NCBI GenBank assembly: GCA_022578605.1
Contig: MU394053.1
Span: 1,322,229-1,386,228 of the forward strand
Reading direction: 5' to 3'
Source of the DNA: Camillea tinctor
Lineage: Eukaryota; Ascomycota; Sordariomycetes; Xylariales; Xylariaceae
Length of the DNA: 64,000 bases
Under the pieces are notes generated by a model. The model searched no databases, was not told the origin of the DNA, and worked only from the letters and a program-made list of their open reading frames with translations. The translations under genes were made by a program, and so were the position numbers. Of this stretch, positions 48,001-58,295 are shown piece by piece; position 1 is the first letter of the stretch; each line of letters begins with the position of its first letter.

Positions 48001-48534
48001 TGCCAACTATTTTAGGTGCCCCTTAGCTTTTTTGGGTCATATCCCCTATTTAACATCTTTACTTCTATTAGTACTTTCAAAAGCTCCAACATCACTCCCA
48101 TACAACTAGTTTACCATATTCAGTAATGTCGACTAGAGGCAGGCAACCCCCTTTTGTAACTAAGGAGTAGTGTTTATCTTATCGGGGTCGTTGTTGGGGA
48201 GTGGTCAGTACAATCATACTATATTTAATATGAACACTTTCCCTCGTTTCAGGGCCTCCGAGGGAACCAAACTTTCATGACTTCACACCTTCAGGCGCTT
48301 CCCAAGATCCACAATACTTATTATACGAGAGAATATAAGGAATCAATACATACATCACATTCACCTCGATCCTCTACTTTAATTCCCAATGGTATATTCA
48401 TGAACAGTTCGTGATTTCTTTCATTATTACTCTTCTTAATTATACAATATACGACAAAATGAATTCATATAAGAAGTCAGACTCTAACCCCCGCGACAGA
48501 TACCCCGGACCCCGCGACGGCCAAGAGATCCCTT
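45073..48534. other. 3.5 kb spacer right of the GH17 gene
   Basis: No gene found: frames stay under 98 codons. A TATATATA box at 45378-45385 lies about 305 bp upstream of the GH17 start and is the best core-promoter candidate. The stretch 46300-48500 is rather AT-rich, with short T and A runs; no transposon ends are recognised. Confidence 0.5.
45378..45385 (-). promoter_or_regulatory. TATA-like box upstream of GH17
   Basis: TATATATA in the palindrome CTATATATAG, about 305 bp upstream of the GH17 ATG. The distance implies a leader of about 200-270 nt. Confidence 0.35.
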
Positions 48535-49692
48535 TCATAGATCATCGATCAGAGGACTGAGCCCTTGCGCGGTGCCGATCTTGTCCTCGAAGAACAGCTT
48601 CAACCTCTCGACGCGCGCGCGGTCGCCCATGAACCGCTCGAATTCCGTAGGGTTGGTCGCCGGGATGTCCATGATATCGGCAAACCCGGCGGGAGCAGGG
48701 ACGTCCTTGCGGACGCTCCAGCTACCCAGGTTCTTCTGGTGGTCCTGGGTCAGGATGAAGTTGTGCAGCAGCTTCGCGCCTTCCGGGTGCGGCGCGTTCT
48801 TGAGGATGGCGCCGCGCTGAGGCCAGGTAACGAAGGTCCCCTCGGTGGGGATCGAGATGTTGAGCGGTGCGGGGGGCGTCAGGCCGACGGCCGAGGTGAA
48901 CGTGGCGGATAGGGTGTTGTTCGGGGTAGCGATGAGCGTCACCGGCGTGGCGGTACCGCGCACCCAGCGGGGGTTCTGCGCAAGGAGGCTTTCGAACCAG
49001 CCATAGCCATACTGCTGCATACTATGTTTCGAAGGAGAGTCAGCCGAGCCATGGTCCCAATAAGTTTGGTTGAATTCCTAAGAGAATAGGACTTACATCA
49101 GATCGAAGGCGTAAAGAACCGCATCGTCGTCATTGGGGTAGGTCAAGACGAGCTTGTCCTTGAACTCGGGCTTTAGAAAGTCGGGGAACTCCTTGGGCGC
49201 CGCGTCCAGCTTGTCCGAGTTCACAATGAAGGTCCAACCGAAAACTGCGATCCCGTACCAGGCAGCGCGAACGTCTCGGAAATTGGGATGCAGATCGGAG
49301 AAGCCTTGGGGTGCGTAGTGCAGAAGAGCTCCCTCTTGATCCCATCTGGGGAAATCGTGGAGGGTCTGGAGAATAACGCTGTCAACGTAGAGGCTGTCGG
49401 TCGCAAGCTGTTGATCGATATTGACGTCGTGATACTTCGAGAGATCCACGGTGATGTTCAGGGTCATGCCGGGGAAGCGCTCCTCGAAGGCCTGTTTCAA
49501 GCCGTCCTGCTGAGTTTTTTCATCGCCGCCGTGCCAGCAGGTCACAACACCTCCCTCTGCCAGAGCTGCTTGGTGGATTTCGTCTATTGATCGGGTTTCT
49601 ACGATTGGCGCAGCATCAAATTTGAACTGGCTATCGTAGGCGGCCGAACGGCCGACTAAGGCGGCGGCGAGAAGAAAGACGAATGAGTGCAT
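48535..49692 (-). CDS. Secreted bacterial-type solute-binding protein (Fe3+ ABC binding-protein-like)
   Basis: Exons 49692-49097 and 49021-48535 give 360 residues; intron phase 2, GTAAG donor, TAG acceptor. Seen: signal peptide of about 18 residues (MHSFVFLLAAALVGRSAA), then an N-terminal lobe starting GGVVTCWHGGDEKTQQDGLK and AFEERFPGMTLNITVDLS, a DSVILQTLHDFPRWDQEGAL block, AWYGIAVFGWTFIVNSDKL, KDKLVLTYPNDDDAVLYAFD, and a C-terminal lobe with TWPQRGAILKNAPHPEGAKL. This is the type-II periplasmic-binding-protein fold of bacterial iron/spermidine-type receptors (COG1840-like). Fungi lack the partner ABC importer, so the ligand and role are unknown. The intron and fungal signal peptide argue that it is a resident gene, not contamination. 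N-glycosylation sites (NIT, NTL, NIS) are present. Confidence 0.85.
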
Positions 49693-52164
49693 GGTGAGGA
49701 CAAAGTGACGCCTAGATTAAGAGCTGGTGGTCGAAGTCGAACTGGACACTTGCGATGGTATTAGAAAAAGTAGCATACCGGAGAAAGCGGCATCTGCTCT
49801 ACTTATATATTCTCTTGGCTCACTACGTTTTGAAGGCATGGTATCTCCATTAGGAAATCGATATGCTCCCCGGAACCTATCCTTGTTGCCCATTACACAA
49901 GCATAGCCCAGCATACTAGTTACTCAAGCTAATCTTCTTTGCAATGCTCCGTTTTTTCCTTTCGTGCTGATAGGCAGTAGACTAGAAGATTTGCAAGAAT
50001 ATTCTACATGTATAGATAGATAGACTGCCCCATACCCCTTAATAAGCCAGGTTCTCAATACCTGCATAAACACCGAAAGATCCCCTTACACCATATTAGG
50101 TAGGTAGAGGGTGGGCCAAGATACAAGGGACCCATCAGCTAGCTTTTTCTCGTGTTTGTAAGCAGGACTAGAACTGCAAGAATGCTGGTATAACATTTGC
50201 AGTTGTTTTCTTCAGCTTGATTTACTAAGCATTTGCACTACTTATCTCGCGTGGTGGATTGTCTTGGTACACTTACCCTAGTAGAGTATAAAGGTATGAG
50301 GTAAGCGTGTTGTTGCGCGCCATTGCTATGTGGCATGAAGCCTCCAGGTTTATTCACATGTGGATCGTCATGTCTAGACTCTACCTACACTAACAAGGCG
50401 ACGACAAGGGCCTAAGTTAACGAACTTGAATTGCCTCTCATCATTCTCCAACCCTTTTTGAAGTCACGATGTGTGGATTTGTCATCGGAGTTCTGCCATT
50501 TCTACTAGTGTAGTTATTGCTAGTGCCAACTGCACAGCCTACAGACTTGACTCCCGCTTCACCTACCTAGTAAGTCTACATACCGAAAGCCGTTATATGT
50601 AACGGAAGTGGATACTCATCTCCGGGATTACTATGTGAGATCACGGCGTGTTCACTTAAGGTTATCTAAGCCTCCGTTTACATCTGCACCCAAGATATGA
50701 CACCATCGCAGGCTGGCTTATACGAGATTTCCACTATACTAGTAACCTAGCATAATGCATCTTAATAGGCTTCATTGTTGCTGATAAATTGGGCAAAAAA
50801 GACACACCATAGACACCTTCTATACCGGGGCAGAAATACCGAAACTTCTCCGTTTTCGTGTAAGACTCCACTGCCCGATGAAGATGCTTGGGTGATATAT
50901 AGACTAGGTATTCGCATTCATCTGAAAAAATAACGATTAAGCCCGCCATGCCCATGTGAAATTGTGGCCCGACTTTTAACACCAAGAACCAACTTAACTT
51001 AGACCAAACATTTACATTGATGCGAGTGTATTTGCGTGTTGAGGTTCACCAGCATCGTTGTCACCGAGGTCCTTTTTACGGTAGATCTATACATCACCTA
51101 AGTACTACCTACCTAACCTAGCTACTTACAACTTAGCTGATCGGTGCCCGTCACCGCCACCCCCGTTATCGTCGCCGTGGGCGGACAAACTTATAGTGTA
51201 TCTGCTTAAGTTAGACTATAGGATAGGTATTCTTCCCCAGCGAATACTTCTCTGCAGAAGGAGAGCAATTGTCTTTAAAAATATTTCCCAGAGAGAAAAC
51301 CCCCAGCAAAGAAAACTATGCGATCTTTTACGTATTGACTAAAGTCCAAATTAGGAAATTAGTACCGCAAATAAGGGTCGTACAATACCTACATGGGTGT
51401 AATACTTCAGTGTATGTAACTACATCCACATCTGCATCTGCATCTGCGTCGAACCTGCGGGGCTTAGGTACAGAACAACAACAATAACAACAACAAAATA
51501 ACGATAACCCCAAGAGTAGCGATTTATAACAAATTAACCGAGATTTTATAATACCAAGTTGCAGAGTTCTCTATTATGATAGGAGGGGTAGACATTTCAC
51601 CTCACTACCCCTCTATGTAGCACATACACTGCAGCAGTTCACATGCTTAATGTTCAGCAGGTGAGGCCTAGTGACTTCACCTTTACGATGAAAATGTTCG
51701 GATGGGAAAATAGTGGGGAACTCGATCCTAAGCGAGCCATGAAGACCATACACATGGTAAAAACTACGGGGCGCAGGATGTGGCTTAGGTAGGTAGCCAA
51801 TAAGGTTATCTAGACGCAGCTTGTCTCACCAATCACCGTGAACTGTAGCTACCTTTACCGACATTTCACAGCATAACGTCACACTACCGCTGGTTCCACA
51901 AAGCCAGAAAGGCCCCCACGAGTACCTGAGAGCTGGGCTAGGTTTACTGCTTTTTTTCTTTTTCTGCTTGAACTCCTGCGTCGGAGGATCGCGCTTTGTC
52001 TCGAGAACTTCCCCCCTTCTTTTTTTTATTTTATTTTTTATTTTTAGGTTTTTTTTTTTTTTTCCAACTTGCGACAACATAACCATGATTTCTTAACGTT
52101 CTTCTCTCCCTTTCCCTATCGCATTATTTAAATAGCCGGTCGATATTTCGCCTGCTAAATCAAG
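49693..52164. other. 2.5 kb spacer, divergent promoters of the binding protein and CSC1-like gene
   Basis: No gene is recognised. The longest frame, 50734-50985 (83 codons, minus), has no motif. The right end, 52020-52070, is very T-rich on the plus strand, just before the CSC1-like start, as in fungal promoters and leaders. ACATCTGCATCTGCATC-type triplet repetition occurs near 51426-51450. Confidence 0.5.
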
Positions 52165-54881
52165 ATGGGAATATCTAAGGAGATTCCCAAATATTGTCAG
52201 GGCGCAAATGCCGTTGCTCCCGGCAATAAGGATATCTATGTGCAGGCCGTCATCTCTTTGGCTTTGGGTACCGCCGCCTTTGTCGGTTTCTGTGTTAGTC
52301 CAAACCTGGATCCAACCTCTGACTTCTAACCTAACTTCTTGATAGATCCTCCGCCCGCGATGGAAGGCCTTATATGCTGCAAGAAAACGGCATACCGACC
52401 CTAAGATTGCCCTACCCGTTCTTCCTGACAGCTTCCTAGGATGGATACCGGCGCTATACAAGGTGACCGAGGAACAAGTCTTAGCATCTGCTGGCTTAGA
52501 TGCCTTTGTTGTATGTACCCCGCGAGAGTATGGCGCAAAAGAACTACCTAATAGACCAACACTAACCTCTACACCCTCTGCTTGTATAGTTCCTGTCATT
52601 CTTCAAGATGTCCCTGCGCTTATTTGCTACCATGCTCTTCTTCGTCGCTGCTATTCTTTGGCCTCTACACAGGACCTACGAGCCTCTACCTACGAACCCC
52701 TCTAATAGCTCCTCAGAATATGTCGGACCCCTGTATAGCTATTCCTCACACTATCCCGCCGAGATGCCCCTTGTCTATAAGGACGACGGTCCTCAGGATA
52801 GAAGCTTCAGTTATCTCTGGGCCTACCTGGTCTTCACCTGGTTCTTTTCCTTCCTTACCGTCTATTTCATGAACTCGGAAACACTGAATATAATCCGAAT
52901 CCGGCAAGACTACCTGGGCACCCAGTCCACCATAACCGACCGTACCTTCAGGTTAACCGGCATCCCTGAGGATATTCGAACCGAAGCAAAAATCAAAGAT
53001 TTTATTGAAAATTTGGAGATCGGTCACGTTAGGACCGTGACCTTGTGTCGGAACTGGGTTGAAATCGATGCGTTGATGGCCAAAAGACAGACTGTCTTGC
53101 GTAAGCTCGAAGAGGCATGGAGTGCTTATGTGGCGCAGAACCCAGCCGTACAACGCGTTACTGAAGCCACGGGCCATGTGCAGGACCATGTGCGGGATGA
53201 TGGAGACCAGGATTCACAGGAAGATGGCCATCTGCTTAATGGGGACGGCGATGGCCTCCGGAATCTTATCTTCGAAAGAAAGAGACCTAAGATTCGACTA
53301 AGATTTGGTTTTCTCAACATGCGGAATCGCCAGATCGATGCGCTAGATTACTATGAAGAGAAACTCCGTCGTCTAGATGAAAAGATTCAAATCGCCAGGA
53401 AGAAGGATTACGTGCCCACTGACACTGCTTTTGTGACCATGGATTCTATCGCTGCTTGTCAAATGGCGATCCAAGCCACCGTGGATCCGAGACCGGGACG
53501 ACTTCTGACTAGGCCGGCGCCCGCCCCATCAGACGTAATATGGAAAAATACGTATGTGCGGCGATACAGACGACGACTGCAATCGTGGGCCATCACCATC
53601 TCCATCACATTTCTATCCATGATTTGGCTCTTCCCTGTTGCAGCGGTGGCACAGTTGTTGAGCATCTGCAGCATTGCGCGAGTAGCGCCATCACTAGCCG
53701 CCACCCTTCAGCAACACGAGGTTACCAAGGCTCTCGTCCGCACTGGTCTACCTACTTTGGTTGTATCGTTGTTGAACATCCTAGTGCCGTACCTTTACGA
53801 CTACCTCTCCAATATCCAGGGCATGATATCCCAAGGCGACGTTGAGCTCTCTGTTATATCCAAGAACTTTTTCTTCGTATTCTTCAACATTTTCGTGGTC
53901 TACGCTGTCTCTGGTAGTGCTGCCCTCTCTGATTTCTGGCAGATCATCAGGGATTCCTTAAGCGACACCAGCACGATCGCGACCAAAATTGCCCAGTCGA
54001 TCCAAAGTTTGAGTAACTTCTACCTCAATTTTATTATGCTTCAGGGCCTTGGATTGTTCCCGTTCAAGCTCCTCCAGTTTGGAAGCGTTTTCATGTACCC
54101 GATATACCGTATGGGCGCGAAGACGCCAAGAGACTTCTTCGAGCTCATGCGACCTAATTTGTTTAATTATGGATTTTACCTCCCAACAGCATTACTAGTT
54201 TTTATCCTATGTTTAGTTTACAGCATTCTACCACGAGCGCAGCTGGTCCTCTTCCTTGGCTTGCTCTACTTCGGGCTTGGATACTTTGTGTATAAATATC
54301 AATTGCTGTATTCTATGGACCAGCCCCAACACGCCACCGGCGCGGCTTGGACGATGATATGCGGGCGGATTGTTCTTGGCCTCATCGCATTCCAAGCCGT
54401 CATGATCGCCATCCTGGTATTGCGCACGGCTTTTATCGCCGCCGCATTCATTGTACCCTTAGTCGTGTTAACGATATGGTACCACTTTTATTTCCGTCGG
54501 CGCTATACGCCGCTCATGACGTTTATCTCGCTTCGAAGTATCAAGCGGGACTCCGACCCAGGTGCTGAGAGTCTCCCCGATCGGGATCGTCAAACACGAA
54601 TGGCCAGGCGCCTAAGTACAGTCGACGAGGACCGGGAAAAAGATATGAAGTTCATGAACCCGAGTCTTGTCATGCCGCTAGAACAACCGTGGATCTACGA
54701 GGATCCTCCGCCGCCTTTATCCCCTCCAGAGTCTTTGACTTCAAATGCGGAAGTGCCTAATGGGAGCGGATCGAGTCGAGAAGAGACACCAGAACGTTAC
54801 AATCCGACAGAGAGTGTATCAAGCTCTTTTAGCCTAGGCGATACGCACGTGTGGCGGGAGAACGGCGATAACTACGTATAA
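52165..54881 (+). CDS. CSC1/OSCA-family membrane protein (RSN1/PHM7-like, formerly DUF221)
   Basis: Ca2+-permeable, osmo/mechanosensitive channel-like protein of the TMEM63/OSCA superfamily. Exons 52165-52293, 52346-52510 and 52590-54881, giving 861 residues. Seen: RSN1-type N-terminal helices (AVISLALGTAAFVGF, then LRPRWKALYAARKRH and LFATMLFFVAAILWPL), with YLWAYLVFTWFFSFLTVYF before a cytosolic PHM7-type RRM-like domain (TFRLTGIPEDIRTEAKIKDF, DTAFVTMDSIAACQMAIQAT). The RSN1_7TM channel core follows: WAITISITFLSMIWLFPVAA, FFFVFFNIFVVYAVSGSAAL, PRDFFELMRPNLFNYGFYLP, TGAAWTMICGRIVLGLIAFQ. An acidic/Pro-rich C-tail of about 170 residues ends in DTHVWRENGDNYV. Conductance is not shown by sequence. 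Start is the ATG that opens MGISKEIPKY; length is within the family range. Confidence 0.93.
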
Positions 54882-55172
54882 CGAGTAACGAAAGAGATGA
54901 CGGATGATAGAACTTTTTTTTCTCTTTGCATGAAAATACCTAGAAATTACTTGACCAGACATTCACGGGTTGCCAAACCACCTAACCATATACCTACATA
55001 AGCGTTCATATATTTACAGTTCATGAAGCATGACCTCATACATCGAGAGCAAGGGACTCTAGTGACTGGAATGTGAATGCTTTGAAAGGGGTTTGTATCG
55101 AATACAGGAAGAACTTTATATATAGCGATCTGTAAATGAAAGGTTTAAGGCTGGCGATAACTAATATCGGCA

Positions 55173-56567
55173 TTATGGCCACATTCCATCAAACATGAAT
55201 AACCAATCTTCCCAGTATTTTTCATACTTTCCCACTAGCCAACTTCTCCCATCTCCAGGCCCCCCGACCTTCCATGGCCGAGTATACAAGCCCTCTTTTT
55301 GTAGATGTCGCTTTAAAGCTACGTTGATACTGAAGCTACTAGGGCTTACACCAACGAAATAATCAGAATGTAAGAGGACAACAAAGTCCACCAGAGCCTG
55401 CTGGTCCCAAGTCAACGTCTTCAGCTGGTCAAGCTTCGCCCCGTCAACCAGGTCGTACTTCGATCTAACCTCTAGCTTCAGCCGCTCTCTGGCCTCCGCA
55501 GCGAACCTGCTCGTCTCGCTCTCGCTGCCCGAGGCCAGATACGCGATCCCGCCCCTGAACCCCTGCTTCTCTGCCTCCTGGAAGTACCCCTCGCTCTGTG
55601 CGGCGTAATCCGGCCACCGCGAAAGCGCATCTTCTTCCGTCCGCAGATGCACCCCCAAGTACGCCCCCGTCCCCGCCCTTCTACCTCTCCCTCCGCCTCC
55701 CCACCACCACCAGGGGTGATTCTTAGCAGCAGCCATAGCTTCCCGCCGCAGCCGCTCCACGATCCCGTCTGCTAGCTCGATAACATCCGCCCGGAACCGC
55801 AGCAGCCCCCCGAACGTAGCCGCCACCTCCGGCCCGTCCCGCACCACCGGCCAGTCCCACAGCACCCCCCACGTGAACCGCACCACCACCGGCTCGCCGG
55901 GCTTCTCTTTTTCCTTCTCGGCAACCCAGCCCCGGAACGCGTCGCCGAACCGGTCCGTGTGCCGGTTCGCCTCCCGCGCGTCGCACCCCGCCCGGCTGCC
56001 CCCGAAGCTCTTCGGCATCACGCGCCGCACCGTGGCCTCGGGCTCGCGGACCCCCGGCACCGACGACAGGTCCGCGTACACGCGCAGACCCGGGCACGCC
56101 GCGCCCAGCGCCGACGCGAAGTGCCCGCTGTCGAAAAGGTACGCGAACGGCTGCCGCCCGTGGAAGAGGTCCGACGGGTTGCTGGGCGAGCGGGCCCGGA
56201 TGCTGGGCAGGACGAGGGAGCGGGCGCCGGCCGAGAGCGCGTACCGCACGCACGTCAGGATGTAGTTGCGGATGTTGCCCGGACCGCCCGAGTTGCTGTC
56301 GCAGAGGAAGGTGAGGTTCTGAGGGGGCGAGGGGGCGTAGGATTCGTTGCAGAGGCGCGAGAGGGGCCAGGATATAAAGGGGGAGGTGGGGGAGGAGAGG
56401 TCGAGGGTTGGGGGGAGGGGGGTGGAAGGGGGGGTGGTGAGGATGGGTGGGAGGGGGGATGGGGGGAAGGGTTGGGGAGAGGAGAAGAGGATGCGCTGGT
56501 GGTAGAGGGTTAGGGATAGGAGGATGAAGAGGGTTAGGAAGAGGAGTTGGCGGGGATAGGGGGCCAT
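55173..56567 (-). CDS. Type II membrane O-fucosyltransferase-like protein
   Basis: Single exon, 464 residues. Seen: a short cytosolic N-terminus and one signal-anchor helix (about residues 7-22, RQLLFLTLFILLSLTL), a Pro-rich stem of about 40 residues, and a luminal domain with LCDSNSGGPGNIRNYILTC near residue 88, YLGVHLRTEEDALSRWP near 318 and YFVGVSPSSFSINVALKRH near 407. The HLRTEED and SFSINVALKRH blocks resemble the GDP-fucose O-fucosyltransferase motifs (HxR...D and the C-terminal nucleotide-binding loop). So a Golgi-type glycosyltransferase is likely, though donor and acceptor are unknown. Oddities: a low-complexity insert with four Trp followed by four Gly (PWWWWGGGGRGRR) around 295-308, and very GC-rich DNA. 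Long antisense frames here are shadows. Catalytic residues cannot be verified by eye. Confidence 0.8.
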   Translation of the reverse strand: MAPYPRQLLFLTLFILLSLTLYHQRILFSSPQPFPPSPLPPILTTPPSTPLPPTLDLSSPTSPFISWPLSRLCNESYAPSPPQNLTFLCDSNSGGPGNIRNYILTCVRYALSAGARSLVLPSIRARSPSNPSDLFHGRQPFAYLFDSGHFASALGAACPGLRVYADLSSVPGVREPEATVRRVMPKSFGGSRAGCDAREANRHTDRFGDAFRGWVAEKEKEKPGEPVVVRFTWGVLWDWPVVRDGPEVAATFGGLLRFRADVIELADGIVERLRREAMAAAKNHPWWWWGGGGRGRRAGTGAYLGVHLRTEEDALSRWPDYAAQSEGYFQEAEKQGFRGGIAYLASGSESETSRFAAEARERLKLEVRSKYDLVDGAKLDQLKTLTWDQQALVDFVVLLHSDYFVGVSPSSFSINVALKRHLQKEGLYTRPWKVGGPGDGRSWLVGKYEKYWEDWLFMFDGMWP

Positions 56568-58295
56568 GATCGGTCGGTCCGTTCGGTTGGTTTGTTTGTG
56601 GTTTATCCCATGACGGCACGGTTGTGTTTGCTATCAAGCAAGAGATAGGATTAGAGGAAGTAGTGGTTTTGTGCCGCTACTGCTGTTGCTGCTCTGTTAG
56701 GGGGAAAGGGGTAATGGATATGGTATCTAAACATTTCACGATTTTGGTTTGAAGTCTTGCAGAAAGAAGAATAAAAGAAGGAAAGATAAAAGCGATGCAA
56801 TTAATCCTAGTTGACATGTGTGCTTTACTGCCTACCTCCTCTCCCTTCTCTTGGTGCAACGAGATACACCTAACCTAGGTATTTAGGAGAAACCTGGCTC
56901 CGGGTGGTTTGGTTTCCTCTCTAGGTAACGGAGCAATCTCGCCCGCTGTGTAGCATATATAAAGTAGCGGACCCAGATTCCGGGTTCTTCTCAATTGAAG
57001 TATCGATCAGAGAAGAGAAAACGATTCTCACTTTGGTTAAGGCCATTCCTTTCTTATAAGTAGGTCTGTATACTAATAGGTAGATGCGATGCTGATTGAC
57101 TGCGTGAGTATAACTCCTTACCAAATATTGACCCCTTTAGAACCCAATACCTAGATGATCGTATAGAAGAGTTCAAGTACGTACTCCGTGCATCGATATG
57201 CGGGATATTGAACCGCCTTGATGTCACAGCTCGACAACCATTAGAATATCTTTAATCACTAATCGGGCTTAAGGTAATATGTTATGGAGTTAATAGGAGG
57301 ATGCTGAGGATTATATTTGTCTTACATTGAAATGAGAGGCGAGTTTTCGGTTATAATACGCGCAAACTTGTCATTTCTATTGATGTAAGACACTATGCAA
57401 TTAACCTAACAAAGCCAGGTCATCAAGTGTGTCAATACATACCAGCCCTGTAAATAACCTATCGGCATTGCTTTTATATAGTAGCTTGTTAGATATTAAT
57501 AGCTACCTATAGTGTCCGTGCTGCGGCACTATCGCCCTCGACTTACTATGTAGACACACACCTTGATTGACGTCAGTCAAGCATGCCAGGGTACTTATAT
57601 TTACCTAGGTATATAACCTAACCTAGGTTAAATCAATTGTTTTTTTTGAAAAGCATGTTACTGTGGTTACCCAATTCAATCACTAGGTGCACTTTATATT
57701 TGATGCTATTTATTAAACTTACAATGAATCGAGTCTATAGAGTTTTGGAATTGCTATAGCGTATGGTGTGTTTCTTTGGATACAATTCCTTGTTAGCTGG
57801 TGCACGGTAACCAGGGAAAGGCATGCTAGTTATTTAGGATTGCATATAAGTCAAAGTCCCATGTCCCATCTCCAACTTTTCCCCTCGTCTCCTTCATGGT
57901 GCTTTACACACAAACACCCCTGACCACCTCCACATGTTCACATACTGATCAACCCCTGACAGTCCTGCGGTCCGAGATCCAAGATAAAAAAACAAAAGCT
58001 GCCAGGACCGCGTGATAAGCCCAGAAAAGGCAACTGTGCTTTAGATTAGAGTTGGCCGGGTCCTCACATGATGAAGGAATGGTCCCCTAACAATGCTACG
58101 CCGCCATCCACCCGGGGCGTGAGGTGGCGCCAACCGCATCACCGCCGGTTCCTGTTTACTTTTCGATTTATTTGCGCGTTTCTGTTCCTCGGCTCTGCAT
58201 GGTGCGGTGTCTTCAAGCTATATAATGCCGCCCAAGAAGCTGTGTGCGGAAATGTCTGTTGCTTGAGGGCAGAACTGTCTTGGCAGACCACAAAC
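56568..58295. other. 1.7 kb spacer between two divergent genes
   Basis: Contains paired CCTAGG words, e.g. TTTACCTAGGTATATAACC followed by CTAACCTAGG near 57600-57630. An in-frame extension of the GH43 frame begins at 58068. No other gene is seen. Confidence 0.5.

Noticed and set aside
55959..56513. 184-codon plus-strand open frame opposite the fucosyltransferase-like gene
   Set aside because: Gly/Glu/Arg-rich low complexity, antisense to a well-supported gene.
56507..56531. GGTTAGGG-like words suggesting telomere repeat or telomerase RNA template
   Set aside because: They encode the Leu/Thr-rich signal anchor of the fucosyltransferase-like protein; there is no repeat array.
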